NCBI GenBank assembly: GCA_964549595.1
Contig: CAZJWK010000053.1
Span: forward strand, 1 to 18,389
Source: CAZQQN01 sp964549595
GTDB lineage: Bacteria > Bacteroidota > Bacteroidia > CAILMK01 > CAYYUA01
DNA length: 18,389 bases
Direction: 5' to 3'
Part shown: in pieces, positions 9,001 to 13,962 of the stretch
Position numbering within the stretch: the stretch's first letter is position 1
Layout: every line of letters starts with the position of its first letter
Position numbers and translations under genes: made by a program
Notes under the pieces: model-generated
Databases searched by the model: none
What the model was told of the DNA's origin: nothing
What the model saw: the letters and a program-made list of their open reading frames with translations, nothing else

Positions 9001-11636
9001 ACCGTATCCGGCCCACTGATAACAGGCCTTGGCCCAAGCAACTCCACATTTTTTTGTACCGTTGTATCACAGCCATTGCTATCCGTTTTGGTCAAGGATA
9101 CTTGCCTACTGCCCTTAAAATCCCATTTGATATCAACAGTATCATCATTACCACCGGAAACAATACTACCTCCGGTAACGGACCAATTAAGGGAATCCTT
9201 TGACTGCTTATTGGTTGTGTAGGTTTGGGTAGTATACTCACAAGCAGTATCAGGACCATTTATAACCGGATTGGGTTTGGGGTTGATTAGGATGGTTGTA
9301 TCGTAAGTCGTATCGCAACCTTGTCCATTGGTTTCTTTTACAGAAAGGGTTACGGTATCCGCATTATTCCAGTTTATCGTAACCGATGAAGTCCCGCCAC
9401 CAGAGGCAATAGATCCCCCGTTAACGGTCCAATTATAGTTAGAAGAAGCATTTTTGGGGGTGCTGTAGGAATGCTTACTTTGCGCACAGACTGTATCCGG
9501 ACCACTTATAACCGGGCGGGGACCTGAGATGTGAATGGAATCCGTCACGGTAGTATCACAGCCCACACTATTGGTCTCCTTCACACTTACCGTACCAGAA
9601 CCTTTGACATCCCAATCTACATTAATGGTTCCTGTTCCGTTACCTGAAGTGATGGTACCACCTTTTACCGTCCATAAATAAACAGAACTGGCTTGAAAAT
9701 TTTTTACACTATAACTCTGACTACTAAATTCACAAACTGTATCGGGTCCTTGAATGACCGGACTTGGGCCCGGATCAATGTAAATGGTGGTATCAATGGT
9801 TGTATCACATCCCCATTTATCAGTTTCTTTCACAGATAAAAGCAAGGTGTCCCTACTGCCCCATTTTATGGTTATGGCATTGGTATCTTTCTTCGAGGTA
9901 ATAGTGCCCCCATTTACGGTCCAGTTGTAGCTGGAACCGGAATGAAAGGGTGTACTATAGGATTTTGTTGAATTTTCACAAACGGTATCCGGTCCGCTAA
10001 TATGGGGTTGAGGCGTAGAATCTATAAATATGGTTTTAGTTACCGTTGTGTCACAACCTGCGTTATTGGTCTCTTTAAGGGACAATGTTACGGTATCGGC
10101 CGAAAGCCACTTAACGGTAATGCTATCCGTACTTTGACCCGATTGTATAATGCCTCCATTGGCTGTCCAATTGTAGGATGCACCAGCGCTGGAAGGTGTC
10201 TTATAGGAATAAGTCCTGAATTCACAAACCGAATCGGGCCCATTAATGGTAGGACCGGGTCTGGCATCAATATCAACAACGGTGTCAATGGTGGTATCAC
10301 ATCCTGCAATATTGGTTTCTTTCACTTTTACCGTTCCGGTGCCACTGCTGTTCCATAATACATTAATGCTGTTGGTATCTCCTCCCGATTTAATTGTTCC
10401 ACCGGTAACAGTCCAGTTATAAGTGGAACTATCATGATAAGTAATGCTATAAGAATGGGTAGTGCTTCCACATACGGTATCAGGACCATTGATTATTTGA
10501 GAAAATTCCGGAGGCTCTTTAATGCAAAGATTATCCAATGCCATATCCCCGTCACTGCCGGAAGTCCCTGCGCCAACAAACCGTAACCTCACATTGCCGC
10601 TATAACTCTTTAATGAAACATTGACGTTATTCCATTGTGCACCACTGGAGGTTTGTTGCTGTCCGGATTTAGACCATATCTGACTCCAACCGCTGCCCGT
10701 ATTAACTTCAAGGGATAAGTCGCCCATATTACTACCATACATGTGGTACCAAAAATCCAGGTATAAACAAGCATTCGAGTCGATATCCAGACAAGGGCCT
10801 TCAAAAAAGGCAGTGTCTGAACTACCTGTTGCGGAATCATTTTCATAGTATATGTAATTTCCGGAACCATGACTACCATTACCACCATGATCCCCATTCG
10901 GGCCCGTATTACTGGTAGGGGTTGTACCAGTGTGTTCGGTCCAATCGTAATCGCCATAGTCTACATTATTCCATTTGTTGGAATAATCGCTGGCCGAACC
11001 ATCAAAGTCCTGGCAAAATTTGAAAGAATCAACCGGTTCAGTAAGCGTTACCATATAATCTTCCACTTCCGAACCTGCCGGGCAATTGCTGGAAGCACAA
11101 CCTGGTATGGTACAGGGATCATCAAACTTACTAGAGTCCCTGTTAAAAGCAGCCATTACACGCATGGGGACCTTTCCGGTAGTAGCAGATTTAGGAATGG
11201 AAAATGTGGCACCCGTTATTGTAGTGGTGTCATCATGGGCAAAAACCAACTCTGAGGGATGTTCATATTTACCATTCTTATCATAATCTATCCAAATGGC
11301 TGAACCCATTTTTTTAGTGCCTAACCCAAAAGAAGCATCAAGGGTAATTGTTTGGCCCAATGGAAAACGAAAATCAAAACTATCCCCAAAGTGAGTATAA
11401 TGGCCATTACAACTGTCATTGGCAACACCGGCACTGTCTTTATAAGTTTTACCACAAGCATCGGTGACAGAAAAAACCAGGTCGTCTATAGAAAATTCTC
11501 CCAAAGCACTGGAACAACCATTGGTATTGGTAGGCGCAATGGAAGTATCACAGGTTGTTTGGGCTGAAACATCCGTCAAAAATAGACTACCCGTAAAAGC
11601 CAATAAAAAAGCTAACGCAAATAATAGAGGTTTCAA
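1..11636 (-). CDS. Giant secreted multidomain repeat protein (GEVED, MAM, PKD-like array, FG-GAP), C-terminus outside window
   Basis: At least 3878 codons, open to the left edge. An in-frame TAA lies two codons upstream of the TTG at 11636, and the first in-frame ATG falls far inside the mature protein, so TTG is the only start that keeps the signal peptide: a Lys at residue 2, a hydrophobic core, and a cleavage site after Val-Ser-Ala25. Domain order: GEVED-type domain (about 105-195, ending in a GSEVEDY motif), MAM domain (about 203-372), 37 PKD-like repeats (about 380-3405), FG-GAP/VCBS-like block (about 3436-3710), then two further PKD-like repeats. Each typical repeat has GPDTVCE, NWTV.GG, a KW-type strand and GCDTT. 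Such proteins are exported and act at the cell surface in adhesion or gliding. That role is inferred; the expected C-terminal sorting domain is not visible. The reading frame is constant at 38 repeat anchors, which argues against frameshifts. Confidence 0.93.
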   Translation of the reverse strand, partial: MKPLLFALAFLLAFTGSLFLTDVSAQTTCDTSIAPTNTNGCSSALGEFSIDDLVFSVTDACGKTYKDSAGVANDSCNGHYTHFGDSFDFRFPLGQTITLDASFGLGTKKMGSAIWIDYDKNGKYEHPSELVFAHDDTTTITGATFSIPKSATTGKVPMRVMAAFNRDSSKFDDPCTIPGCASSNCPAGSEVEDYMVTLTEPVDSFKFCQDFDGSASDYSNKWNNVDYGDYDWTEHTGTTPTSNTGPNGDHGGNGSHGSGNYIYYENDSATGSSDTAFFEGPCLDIDSNACLYLDFWYHMYGSNMGDLSLEVNTGSGWSQIWSKSGQQQTSSGAQWNNVNVSLKSYSGNVRLRFVGAGTSGSDGDMALDNLCIKEPPEFSQIINGPDTVCGSTTHSYSITYHDSSTYNWTVTGGTIKSGGDTNSINVLWNSSGTGTVKVKETNIAGCDTTIDTVVDIDARPGPTINGPDSVCEFRTYSYKTPSSAGASYNWTANGGIIQSGQSTDSITVKWLSADTVTLSLKETNNAGCDTTVTKTIFIDSTPQPHISGPDTVCENSTKSYSTPFHSGSSYNWTVNGGTITSKKDTNAITIKWGSRDTLLLSVKETDKWGCDTTIDTTIYIDPGPSPVIQGPDTVCEFSSQSYSVKNFQASSVYLWTVKGGTITSGNGTGTINVDWDVKGSGTVSVKETNSVGCDTTVTDSIHISGPRPVISGPDTVCAQSKHSYSTPKNASSNYNWTVNGGSIASGGGTSSVTINWNNADTVTLSVKETNGQGCDTTYDTTILINPKPNPVINGPDTACEYTTQTYTTNKQSKDSLNWSVTGGSIVSGGNDDTVDIKWDFKGSRQVSLTKTDSNGCDTTVQKNVELLGPRPVISGPDTVCEFATETYSVPHNSGSTYNWTVNSGTIQSKADSSKIDVKWNKADTTTLSVKETNANGCDTTFDTTVYINSKPSPSLKGPDTVCEFSTHSHYTLNNPGSNYNWTVNGGNITTGSGTDSVAIKWQAADTVKLSLTEDNGCDTTVDTTIYIQEVPEPSVNGPDTVCENTSKSYYTNTSGTSFKWNVTGGTITSGSGTDSISVDWGFKGSGQVSMTLTKANGCDTTVNKTVRKSGPRPEISGPDTVCEYTTQTYSTSLNSGSAYTWTVNGGSIVDGKDSNVLKVDWKDTDTVNLSIKETNAQGCDTTFDTTIYIDPRPDPKISGPDTVCEYTNQTYSTPKNSGASYNWTVNGGTITSGAGTHKITVDWQKADTVNLSVKETKANGCDTTTDTTIYIDPRPDPQINGPIEVCEFTSHSYSTPQDTSSIYKWTVNGGTITSGAGTHKITVDWGSTDTVSLSLKETRANGCDTTVDTTININEKPEPKINGPDTVCEYTTHSYSTPKNSGSNYSWTVNGGTIASGGNTNNVTVDWEGTDTVTLSVKETKGNGCDTTVDTTIYIDPRPDPQINGPDTVCEFTSNTYSTPKNSGSSYSWTVNGGTIDSGAGTDEITVDWNSSQNVKLAVTETKANGCDTTVDTTILIKSTPEPAIDGRDTVCEFSTKSYSTPSHSGASYNWTVTGGSITSGSGTNNIQVSWNGPGTGTIKLKETSKFGCDTTIDTTVQIVKEPKPVISGPDTVCEQNSYSYSVKNDPEFVYNWTVTGGSIASGGGTNSITVSWPNQGSGTVKVTKKLPDGTCDTTVDTNIQIKPTPEVKILGPGKVCEFSVHSYTASVDTFKAYSWTITRGSILSGSGTDSISVSWDSAGSGEVELKVTTKFDCDTTIRKSVDINEPPEPGINGPDTVCEYTNHPYTVYSNPSSTYTWTITGGSVTSGAGTDSVNIDWFKTDTGKIKVTIDNGVNCDTTFDTTVIIDPRPDPSINGPDSVCEYSRHSYTTPSDTGASNSWSITGGNILSGKNSDSIRVKWGVKGSGELTLTQTDTNGCDTTISQDITIIGPRPEISGPDTVCEFSSQSYSTPFNSGSSYSWTVNGGTITSKVDSHAIQVNWLKTDTVTISVKETTSLGCDTTYDTTIYIDPNPSPKISGLDTVCEYTTQTYSTPNNSGASYNWTVNGGTISSGAGTNQIDVDWEGVDTVTLSVTETNKHGCDTTVDTTIYIDPRPQPSISGKDSVCEYSTQSYTTPSHSGASYSWTVNGGSIQSGSGTDSIMVKWDVRGSGKVSVTETNDKGCDTTVEQVVEKLGPRPTINGPDTVCEYTSHNYSTPQNSGSSYNWTVNGGTIDSGAGTNSIRIDWQNNDTVSISVKETNAYGCDTTYDTTIYIDPKPAPSISGTDTACEYTVHGYSTPLNSGSNYTWTVNGGTIQTGAGTDSIGVRWKKTDTVNLSVTETNKYGCDTTVDTTIYIDPRPDPTISGPDTVCEFTSHSYSTPQISGANYKWSINGGIITSPADTHSITVDWQNADTVNLSVTETNKHDCDTTRDTTIYIDPKPDPLIDGPDTVCEYTNHNYSVANNSGSNYNWTVNGGTILSGSGTNSINVDWKATDTVTLSVKETNKHGCDTTRDTTIYINPRPNPSISGPDSACEYTVDTFTTPLHSGSNYSWTVGGGSIQSGSGTDTIVVKWSFKGSRNVSVTETNSEGCDTTVNHSVEILGPRPSIQGPDTVCEYTTEHYTTPKHTGATYSWTVNGGFIKSGAGSDSIVVKWQDDNVVNLSLKETNPFGCDTLIDTTIHINAKNKPDLSGPDTICEYTTQTYSTPNNPGATYDWTANGGNITSKEDSNQVDIFWKKTDTVKLSLKEISSGGCDTTVDTSIYIDPRPEPTIIGPDSACEYSFQTYSAKDTGLASYSWSITGGSILSGSGTDSVKVKWDVKGNGQVSLKETNSLGCDTTINKNVDIQGPRPSISGLDSVCEYTSHTYSTPNNSGSNYTWTVNGGNVLSGGGSNSIKVKWQKADTVSLSVKEKNALGCDTTTDTTIYINQRPEPAISGKDTVCAYSTYTYSTPNDTSASYDWTVNGGKLLSPNDSNSVSIEWFGSGQKTLSVKETNEYGCDSLRDTTIMINSNPSPAITGSDTVCEYTQHTYATSEDTSATFNWTANGGKIMSGQGTDSVKVEWLETDTSKISLKKTDTDGCDTTVSKTVLIDPRPDPSIKGSDTVCSFSSHTYETPFKAGNNYNWTITRGTITDGKNTDSIAVDWDSAGSGSVQLKVKNNKDCDTTISKSIVINPNPTPSVTGPDSVCANNKATYQTPFDSSSTYSWVAIGGTLKGPTNQHKVDVKWGDPGLGFIEVIETNSSGCSAPSNKVVDLTQNPQVNLTGEDSVCEFSKYSYHTPEHSGATYNWTVNGGNMLSGSGTDSIRVKWLSNDTVSLKLKETSAAGCDTIVDTTIYINQTPTPQINGPDTACEYTGSHTYSTTDNTGHSYSWNVNNGKITHDSGNQVTVKWKGENSGKIEVTETNENGCDTTVSEDIHIKAKPSSTIKGKDTVCAYTDTFTYEIFKEKEQANGVAFTKSKTLQTLTKNGGQDSSWNANGIETLGPGNNDFDGNGDADVPLLINSNDIALWDRSQGVHDTIDISGSPARTNKGLLAVGFWNGSGPSIFYTGNSNSKVFRVDEKGNPTMVLNSGNGVNAISGINDIDGDGKDELVFADASQEIRYKDDNGTLKTTGVTVGSNNGIGVGNPVDFDGDGTASIPIVTGGNEIKLITASGVQNTILPSSKGAAKKSVLSSVDIDCDGNYEVTFQKGNSPNQDYLRYIDDVKDTNSVNYVTNDSGNKVKGDDDRGLVGIQNPSQVGCNTLALASDTNGNTYNWTVTKGTIYSDSGNFINVKWKGAGTGKVQLKETNDQGCDTTITKDIQIDPRPSPVISGQDSVCKNEGGYNYSVGDSTGHKHNWAVSNGTITTDSGHKISVEWKNNDSGEVKVTETNDEGCDTTITKSIHIEPKPAPKITGK
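3..510 (-). repeat. Two PKD-like repeats after the FG-GAP block, array continuing off the window
   Basis: The GCDTT anchors with Asp codons ending at 311 and 65 mark two more units, 246 bases apart, in the same frame as the main array. The first starts with a diverged NPSQVGCNT strand in place of GPDTVCE but regains NTYNWTV and KWKGAGTGKV. Both use the GCDTTITK ending and a K-P or R-P linker. The last visible codons encode the KITGK start of a third unit, so the array goes on to the left of the window. Confidence 0.85.
510..1330 (-). other. FG-GAP / VCBS-like block with four DxDG-type motifs inside the giant protein
   Basis: The minus strand encodes about 275 residues unlike the PKD-like repeats. 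Four acidic loops of the FG-GAP/integrin-propeller kind are seen: DFDGNGDAD (near 1203-1232), DIDGDGKDE (near 922-948), DFDGDGTAS (near 783-809) and DIDCDGNYE (near 641-667). Such loops bind calcium in FG-GAP and VCBS propellers. Spacing is uneven, about 95, 46 and 47 residues, and four motifs are fewer than a closed seven-blade propeller needs, so it may be a partial or diverged propeller. The block follows an orphan DTVCAYTDTFTYE strand, the beginning of a repeat with no matching end, and is followed by a full PKD-like repeat. Confidence 0.75.
1430..10500 (-). repeat. Tandem array of 37 PKD-like / Ig-like domain repeats (about 246 bases each)
   Basis: The GCDT-type anchor recurs with its Asp codon ending at 10298, 10052, 9806, 9557, 9314, 9068 and so on down to 1466. 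Steps are mostly 246 bases (82 residues), with 240, 243 or 249 at some steps, always a multiple of three. Each repeat carries a Cys in the DTVCE strand and a Cys in the GCDTT strand, a pair that could form a disulfide outside the cell. The protein pattern is far better kept than the DNA: synonymous sites differ widely between most units, so selection acts on the protein. Two subclasses are visible: most end in a DTTIYID.RP.P linker, while seven (anchors 9557, 9068, 8342, 5882, 5147, 3920, 3185) have a K/R-G-S/N strand and a shorter GPRP linker. The unit near 1961 is degenerate. Confidence 0.93.
7662..7952 (-). repeat. Adjacent PKD-like repeats sharing a 45-base identical stretch
   Basis: Bases 7662-7706 and 7908-7952 are identical over 45 bases and sit exactly one repeat (246 bases) apart. 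Similarity continues on both sides with a few substitutions, including the GGTAC or GGTGC difference just after the identical run. Other neighbouring repeats share only short runs, so this pair marks a recent unit duplication or local gene conversion. It lies in the strand and loop that precede the NWTV segment of the repeat in the minus-strand protein, roughly residues 1228-1325. Confidence 0.8.
10515..11330 (-). other. GEVED-type plus MAM domain module at the N-terminus of the giant protein
   Basis: This segment encodes residues of about 103-374. The first part has the order seen in GEVED domains of Bacteroidota surface proteins: an IWIDYDKNGKYE strand, a FSIPKSATTGKVPMRV strand, then EVEDYMVTL. 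The second part reads as a MAM domain: FC.DFDG, a WTEHTG and TGP.GDH segment, GNYIYYE, C.YLDFWYHMYG, and a closing GDMALDNLC. MAM domains are beta-sandwich adhesion modules best known from animal receptors and also found in secreted bacterial proteins. Their place directly after the signal peptide makes them the likely distal tip of a long fibre, with the PKD-like array as a stalk; this arrangement is inferred. Confidence 0.85.
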
Positions 11637-11673
11637 TTGATCTTATTTCTAACTTTCCAAATTCCTTTAAAGT

Positions 11674-11681
11674 CAAAATTA
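11674..11681 (-). promoter_or_regulatory. Putative Bacteroidota -7 box for the giant gene
   Basis: The minus strand reads TAATTTTG, a full match to the TAnnTTTG element used by the primary sigma factor of Bacteroidota. Transcription would start near 11668 and give a leader of roughly 30 bases before the TTG start at 11636. No clear TTG-type -33 element is seen at the usual distance, and no Shine-Dalgarno sequence sits close to the start. Confidence 0.4.
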
Positions 11682-11869
11682 ATAAAACCTATTGATTTTT
11701 ACTCCATCGTTTCAATTTTTTGAAAAACGTTGGTTAATAAGGATTTATGTCGATGGAAAAAATCTTACCCGGCGTAATTGAATTGAAACAGAATTACATA
11801 TTCTTCGGGTCAGGTTTTACTCGGTTTGTTTGATTTAACAAATTTTATAAAAATAAAAGGTTAAAGTTT

Positions 11870-11877
11870 CATCTTTG
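11870..11877 (+). promoter_or_regulatory. Possible -7 box for the GIN-like gene
   Basis: CATCTTTG matches five of the six fixed bases of TAnnTTTG. It ends 9 bases before the ATG at 11887, so transcription would begin almost at that codon. It also overlaps the TTG at 11875-11877, which makes that more upstream codon an unlikely translation start. Confidence 0.3.
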
Positions 11878-11886
11878 TATTACTTT

Positions 11887-12639
11887 ATGATTAAAGTAAT
11901 TTTGAATGCCATGTCACTTTCCTTTAAAATATTTTTTCCATTAATCCTTGTTTTTAGCTGGTTAACGCCATCCTATTACCAAAATTCTGACAATAATTGT
12001 CTTAAAGGAAAAGGCCCCACTATTGAGCAAAATCAGGACATAAAACCTTTTGATGAGTTAATTCTCAACATGAACGCCAAAGTAAAAATTAGCCAAGGTC
12101 AAAAGCCTTCTTTAAAAGTTGATGCTCAGCGGAAACTTCATAAGCACCTAAAAACCAGTGTTTTAAACCGAAAACTTAAAATCCGGTTAGATACCGCTGT
12201 TTGCTCCCATAAGAAAATAACAGTGATAATAACAGCTCCGAGTATTGAAAAAATAGTCAATAATGGAATGGGGCAAATTACCACCAATAGCACTCTTGCC
12301 CAAAATAATATTCAGTTGGTGTTAAATGGCTCAGGTTTCATAAATGGTCGAATAAGGGTACAGCAATTACATACTAAAATCCATGGTTCCGGAACCATCG
12401 AGTTATCCGGGAAAGCAAAAAATCATCAAATCGAAAGCCTTGGTTCCGGTAAATTAAAGGCCTTTTATTTAACAGCTAATAATGCTGAAATCACAACGCA
12501 TGGGAAGTCTACCCTCCAGGTATATGTACTGGAAAATTTAAACGCTTCCGTAAACGGCAATGGCTTGGTTGAATATAAGGGCACACCAGAAGTCAATTCA
12601 AGTATTTTTGGAACAGGACAAATAATACCCGTCAATTAA
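11887..12639 (+). CDS. Secreted head GIN / DUF2807-type beta-repeat protein
   Basis: About 250 residues. The N-terminus has a hydrophobic export segment (LSFKIFFPLILVFSWL), followed by a Cys-containing start of the mature part. The body fits the head GIN (DUF2807) family: an early F.ELILNMNAKVKISQG strand, then a ladder of short beta strands joined by turns such as LNGSGFING, IHGSGTIELSG, ESLGSGKLKA, VNGNGLVEYKG and FGTGQI at the end. These proteins are exported by Bacteroidota and form a beta-helix-like fold of unknown exact role, often proposed in adhesion. The start is uncertain: ATG 11887 is chosen, ATG 11911 would give a shorter and more regular signal peptide, and a TTG at 11875 overlaps the likely promoter. 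It is divergent from the giant surface protein and ends 2 bases from the convergent cytochrome b5-like gene. Confidence 0.82.
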   Translation: MIKVILNAMSLSFKIFFPLILVFSWLTPSYYQNSDNNCLKGKGPTIEQNQDIKPFDELILNMNAKVKISQGQKPSLKVDAQRKLHKHLKTSVLNRKLKIRLDTAVCSHKKITVIITAPSIEKIVNNGMGQITTNSTLAQNNIQLVLNGSGFINGRIRVQQLHTKIHGSGTIELSGKAKNHQIESLGSGKLKAFYLTANNAEITTHGKSTLQVYVLENLNASVNGNGLVEYKGTPEVNSSIFGTGQIIPVN

Positions 12640-12641
12640 AG

Positions 12642-12890
12642 TTAGGAGGTTTCAAGAATACCGATTGCGGTAAATTTATCAAAAACATTTTCAGTATGAG
12701 GGGCATCTTTCAACTCATCCGTTAAATCCTGCCCGGCCCAATGTTCATAATGTGTGCCCGTATGCCATAAGCGACTTTTACCTACATCATAAATATAACC
12801 CATGTAAGCTACCCAAACCTCCGGTTTGTCCTGACCATTTCTGAGGGCCAATTGCCTTTTGGTATATTTGGGCAAGTTACTGTCCTCCAT
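12642..12890 (-). CDS. Small cytochrome b5-like heme-binding protein
   Basis: 82 residues, with no signal peptide or membrane segment. It matches the prokaryotic cytochrome b5-like family: YTKRQLA at the start, PEVWVAYMGYIYDV (residues 23-36), SRLWHTG.H...H.AGQDLT (39-57), and the ending DELKDAPHTENV..F (58-73). The classical HPGG heme loop is replaced by the WHTGTH variant. Candidate axial ligands are His47 (or His50) and His65, assigned by position only. Its ATG overlaps the last 14 bases of asd in another frame, so translation is likely coupled to asd. The redox partner is unknown, and a link to asd chemistry is not evident. Confidence 0.85.
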   Translation of the reverse strand: MEDSNLPKYTKRQLALRNGQDKPEVWVAYMGYIYDVGKSRLWHTGTHYEHWAGQDLTDELKDAPHTENVFDKFTAIGILETS

Positions 12891-13917
12891 CTTTGACTTC
12901 CGATTTTTGGATGAGTTGGTTTTTCACCAGGTATTCCAGGATTTGGACCGCATTGGTAGCAGCGCCTTTGCGAAGGTTATCAGCCACTATCCACATATTC
13001 CATGCATTGGCTTGGGAATGGTCCTCCCGGATCCGGCCCACCAACACTTCATCCTTTTCATGCGCATTTAATGGCATGGGATATTCTTTATTAACAGGAT
13101 CATCCATAATTTGAATGCCTTCCATATTACCTAAGATGGTTTTTATCCGGTCAAGGGAAGCCCTGGCCTTTAGCTCTACGTTCAGGCTCTCTGAATGACC
13201 CCCTGTTACCGGCACCCGAACCGCTGTAGGAGCTATGGGTAAGTTCGCATCTTCCAAAATTTTTCGGCTTTCATTGACCATTTTCATTTCTTCCTTGGTA
13301 TAACCATTGTCTTGAAAATCATCACAATGGGGCAGGCAATTCATGTCAATTGGGTGAGGGTAAGCGCTTTGGGAATTCTTTTCGCCTTTTCTTTCAGCAA
13401 ATAATTGATCCACAGCTTTCTGACCCGAACCGGTAACGGATTGGTAAGTCGAAATAACAACCCGTTGAATACCAAAATGTTGGTGAAGAGGCGCTAATGC
13501 CATAACCAACTGAATGGTAGAGCAATTGGGATTCGCGATGAGAAGATCATCCTTGGTTAAAGCGCTGCCATTTATTTCAGGCACAATTAAGGGAACCTCA
13601 GGATTAAGCCGCCAAGCGGAGGAGTTATCAATGACACAAATTCCTGCATCCTTGAATGCGGGTGCCCACTCCTTTGCCACTTCACCTCCTGCGGAAAAAA
13701 GTGCTACATCAGGTCGGCTATCCAAAACCGATTGAATGGATTTAACCTCAAATGGATGCCCTTTTAAATTTTTTACAGCCCCAACAGACCGCTCAGAGGC
13801 AGCAAGCCGAACCTTGTCCAACGGGAAATTTCGCTCATATAACACTTCCAACAACTTTCCTCCCACCAATCCGGTAGCACCTACTATAGCTATCTGACAA
13901 TCGTGCTTTGCTTTCAT
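12877..13917 (-). CDS. asd: Aspartate-semialdehyde dehydrogenase
   Basis: 346 residues, normal length for the family. It reduces L-aspartyl-4-phosphate to L-aspartate-4-semialdehyde with NADPH, the branch-point step to lysine/diaminopimelate, methionine and threonine, in the cytoplasm. The NADP-binding GATGLVGG is at 13-20, the SAGGEVAKEWAP segment near 75-86, the catalytic Cys132 in NPNCST, and the acid/base His241 in GGHSESLNVE. An AAGGAA-like ribosome site sits just before the ATG, unusually clear for this window. Upstream, 45 bases separate it from the EamA-family transporter; downstream it overlaps the cytochrome b5-like gene by 14 bases. Confidence 0.97.
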   Translation of the reverse strand: MKAKHDCQIAIVGATGLVGGKLLEVLYERNFPLDKVRLAASERSVGAVKNLKGHPFEVKSIQSVLDSRPDVALFSAGGEVAKEWAPAFKDAGICVIDNSSAWRLNPEVPLIVPEINGSALTKDDLLIANPNCSTIQLVMALAPLHQHFGIQRVVISTYQSVTGSGQKAVDQLFAERKGEKNSQSAYPHPIDMNCLPHCDDFQDNGYTKEEMKMVNESRKILEDANLPIAPTAVRVPVTGGHSESLNVELKARASLDRIKTILGNMEGIQIMDDPVNKEYPMPLNAHEKDEVLVGRIREDHSQANAWNMWIVADNLRKGAATNAVQILEYLVKNQLIQKSEVKDGGQ

Positions 13918-13962
13918 GTTTTCCTTTTTTTCTAAAACAATTAAACAATGGAAACCGATTCT

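Larger units (their letters stand above)
11637..11886. other. AT-rich divergent intergenic region between the giant gene and the GIN-like gene
   Basis: About 250 bases with no credible gene on either strand. It must hold the 5' control regions of both divergent genes, each of which encodes an exported protein. A perfect TAnnTTTG match faces the giant gene and a five-of-six match faces the GIN-like gene; neither has a convincing -33 element. A 6-base inverted repeat (GTAATT at 11774, AATTAC at 11792) is present but could be chance in such AT-rich DNA. Confidence 0.6.

Noticed and set aside
1430..10500. The regular 246-base periodicity as a CRISPR-like or non-coding satellite array
   Set aside because: Unit steps are always multiples of three, the protein is conserved while the DNA is not, and there are no short direct repeats with unique spacers.
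11774..11797. GTAATT/AATTAC inverted repeat as an operator between the divergent genes
   Set aside because: A six-base arm with a 12-base loop in AT-rich DNA is expected by chance.
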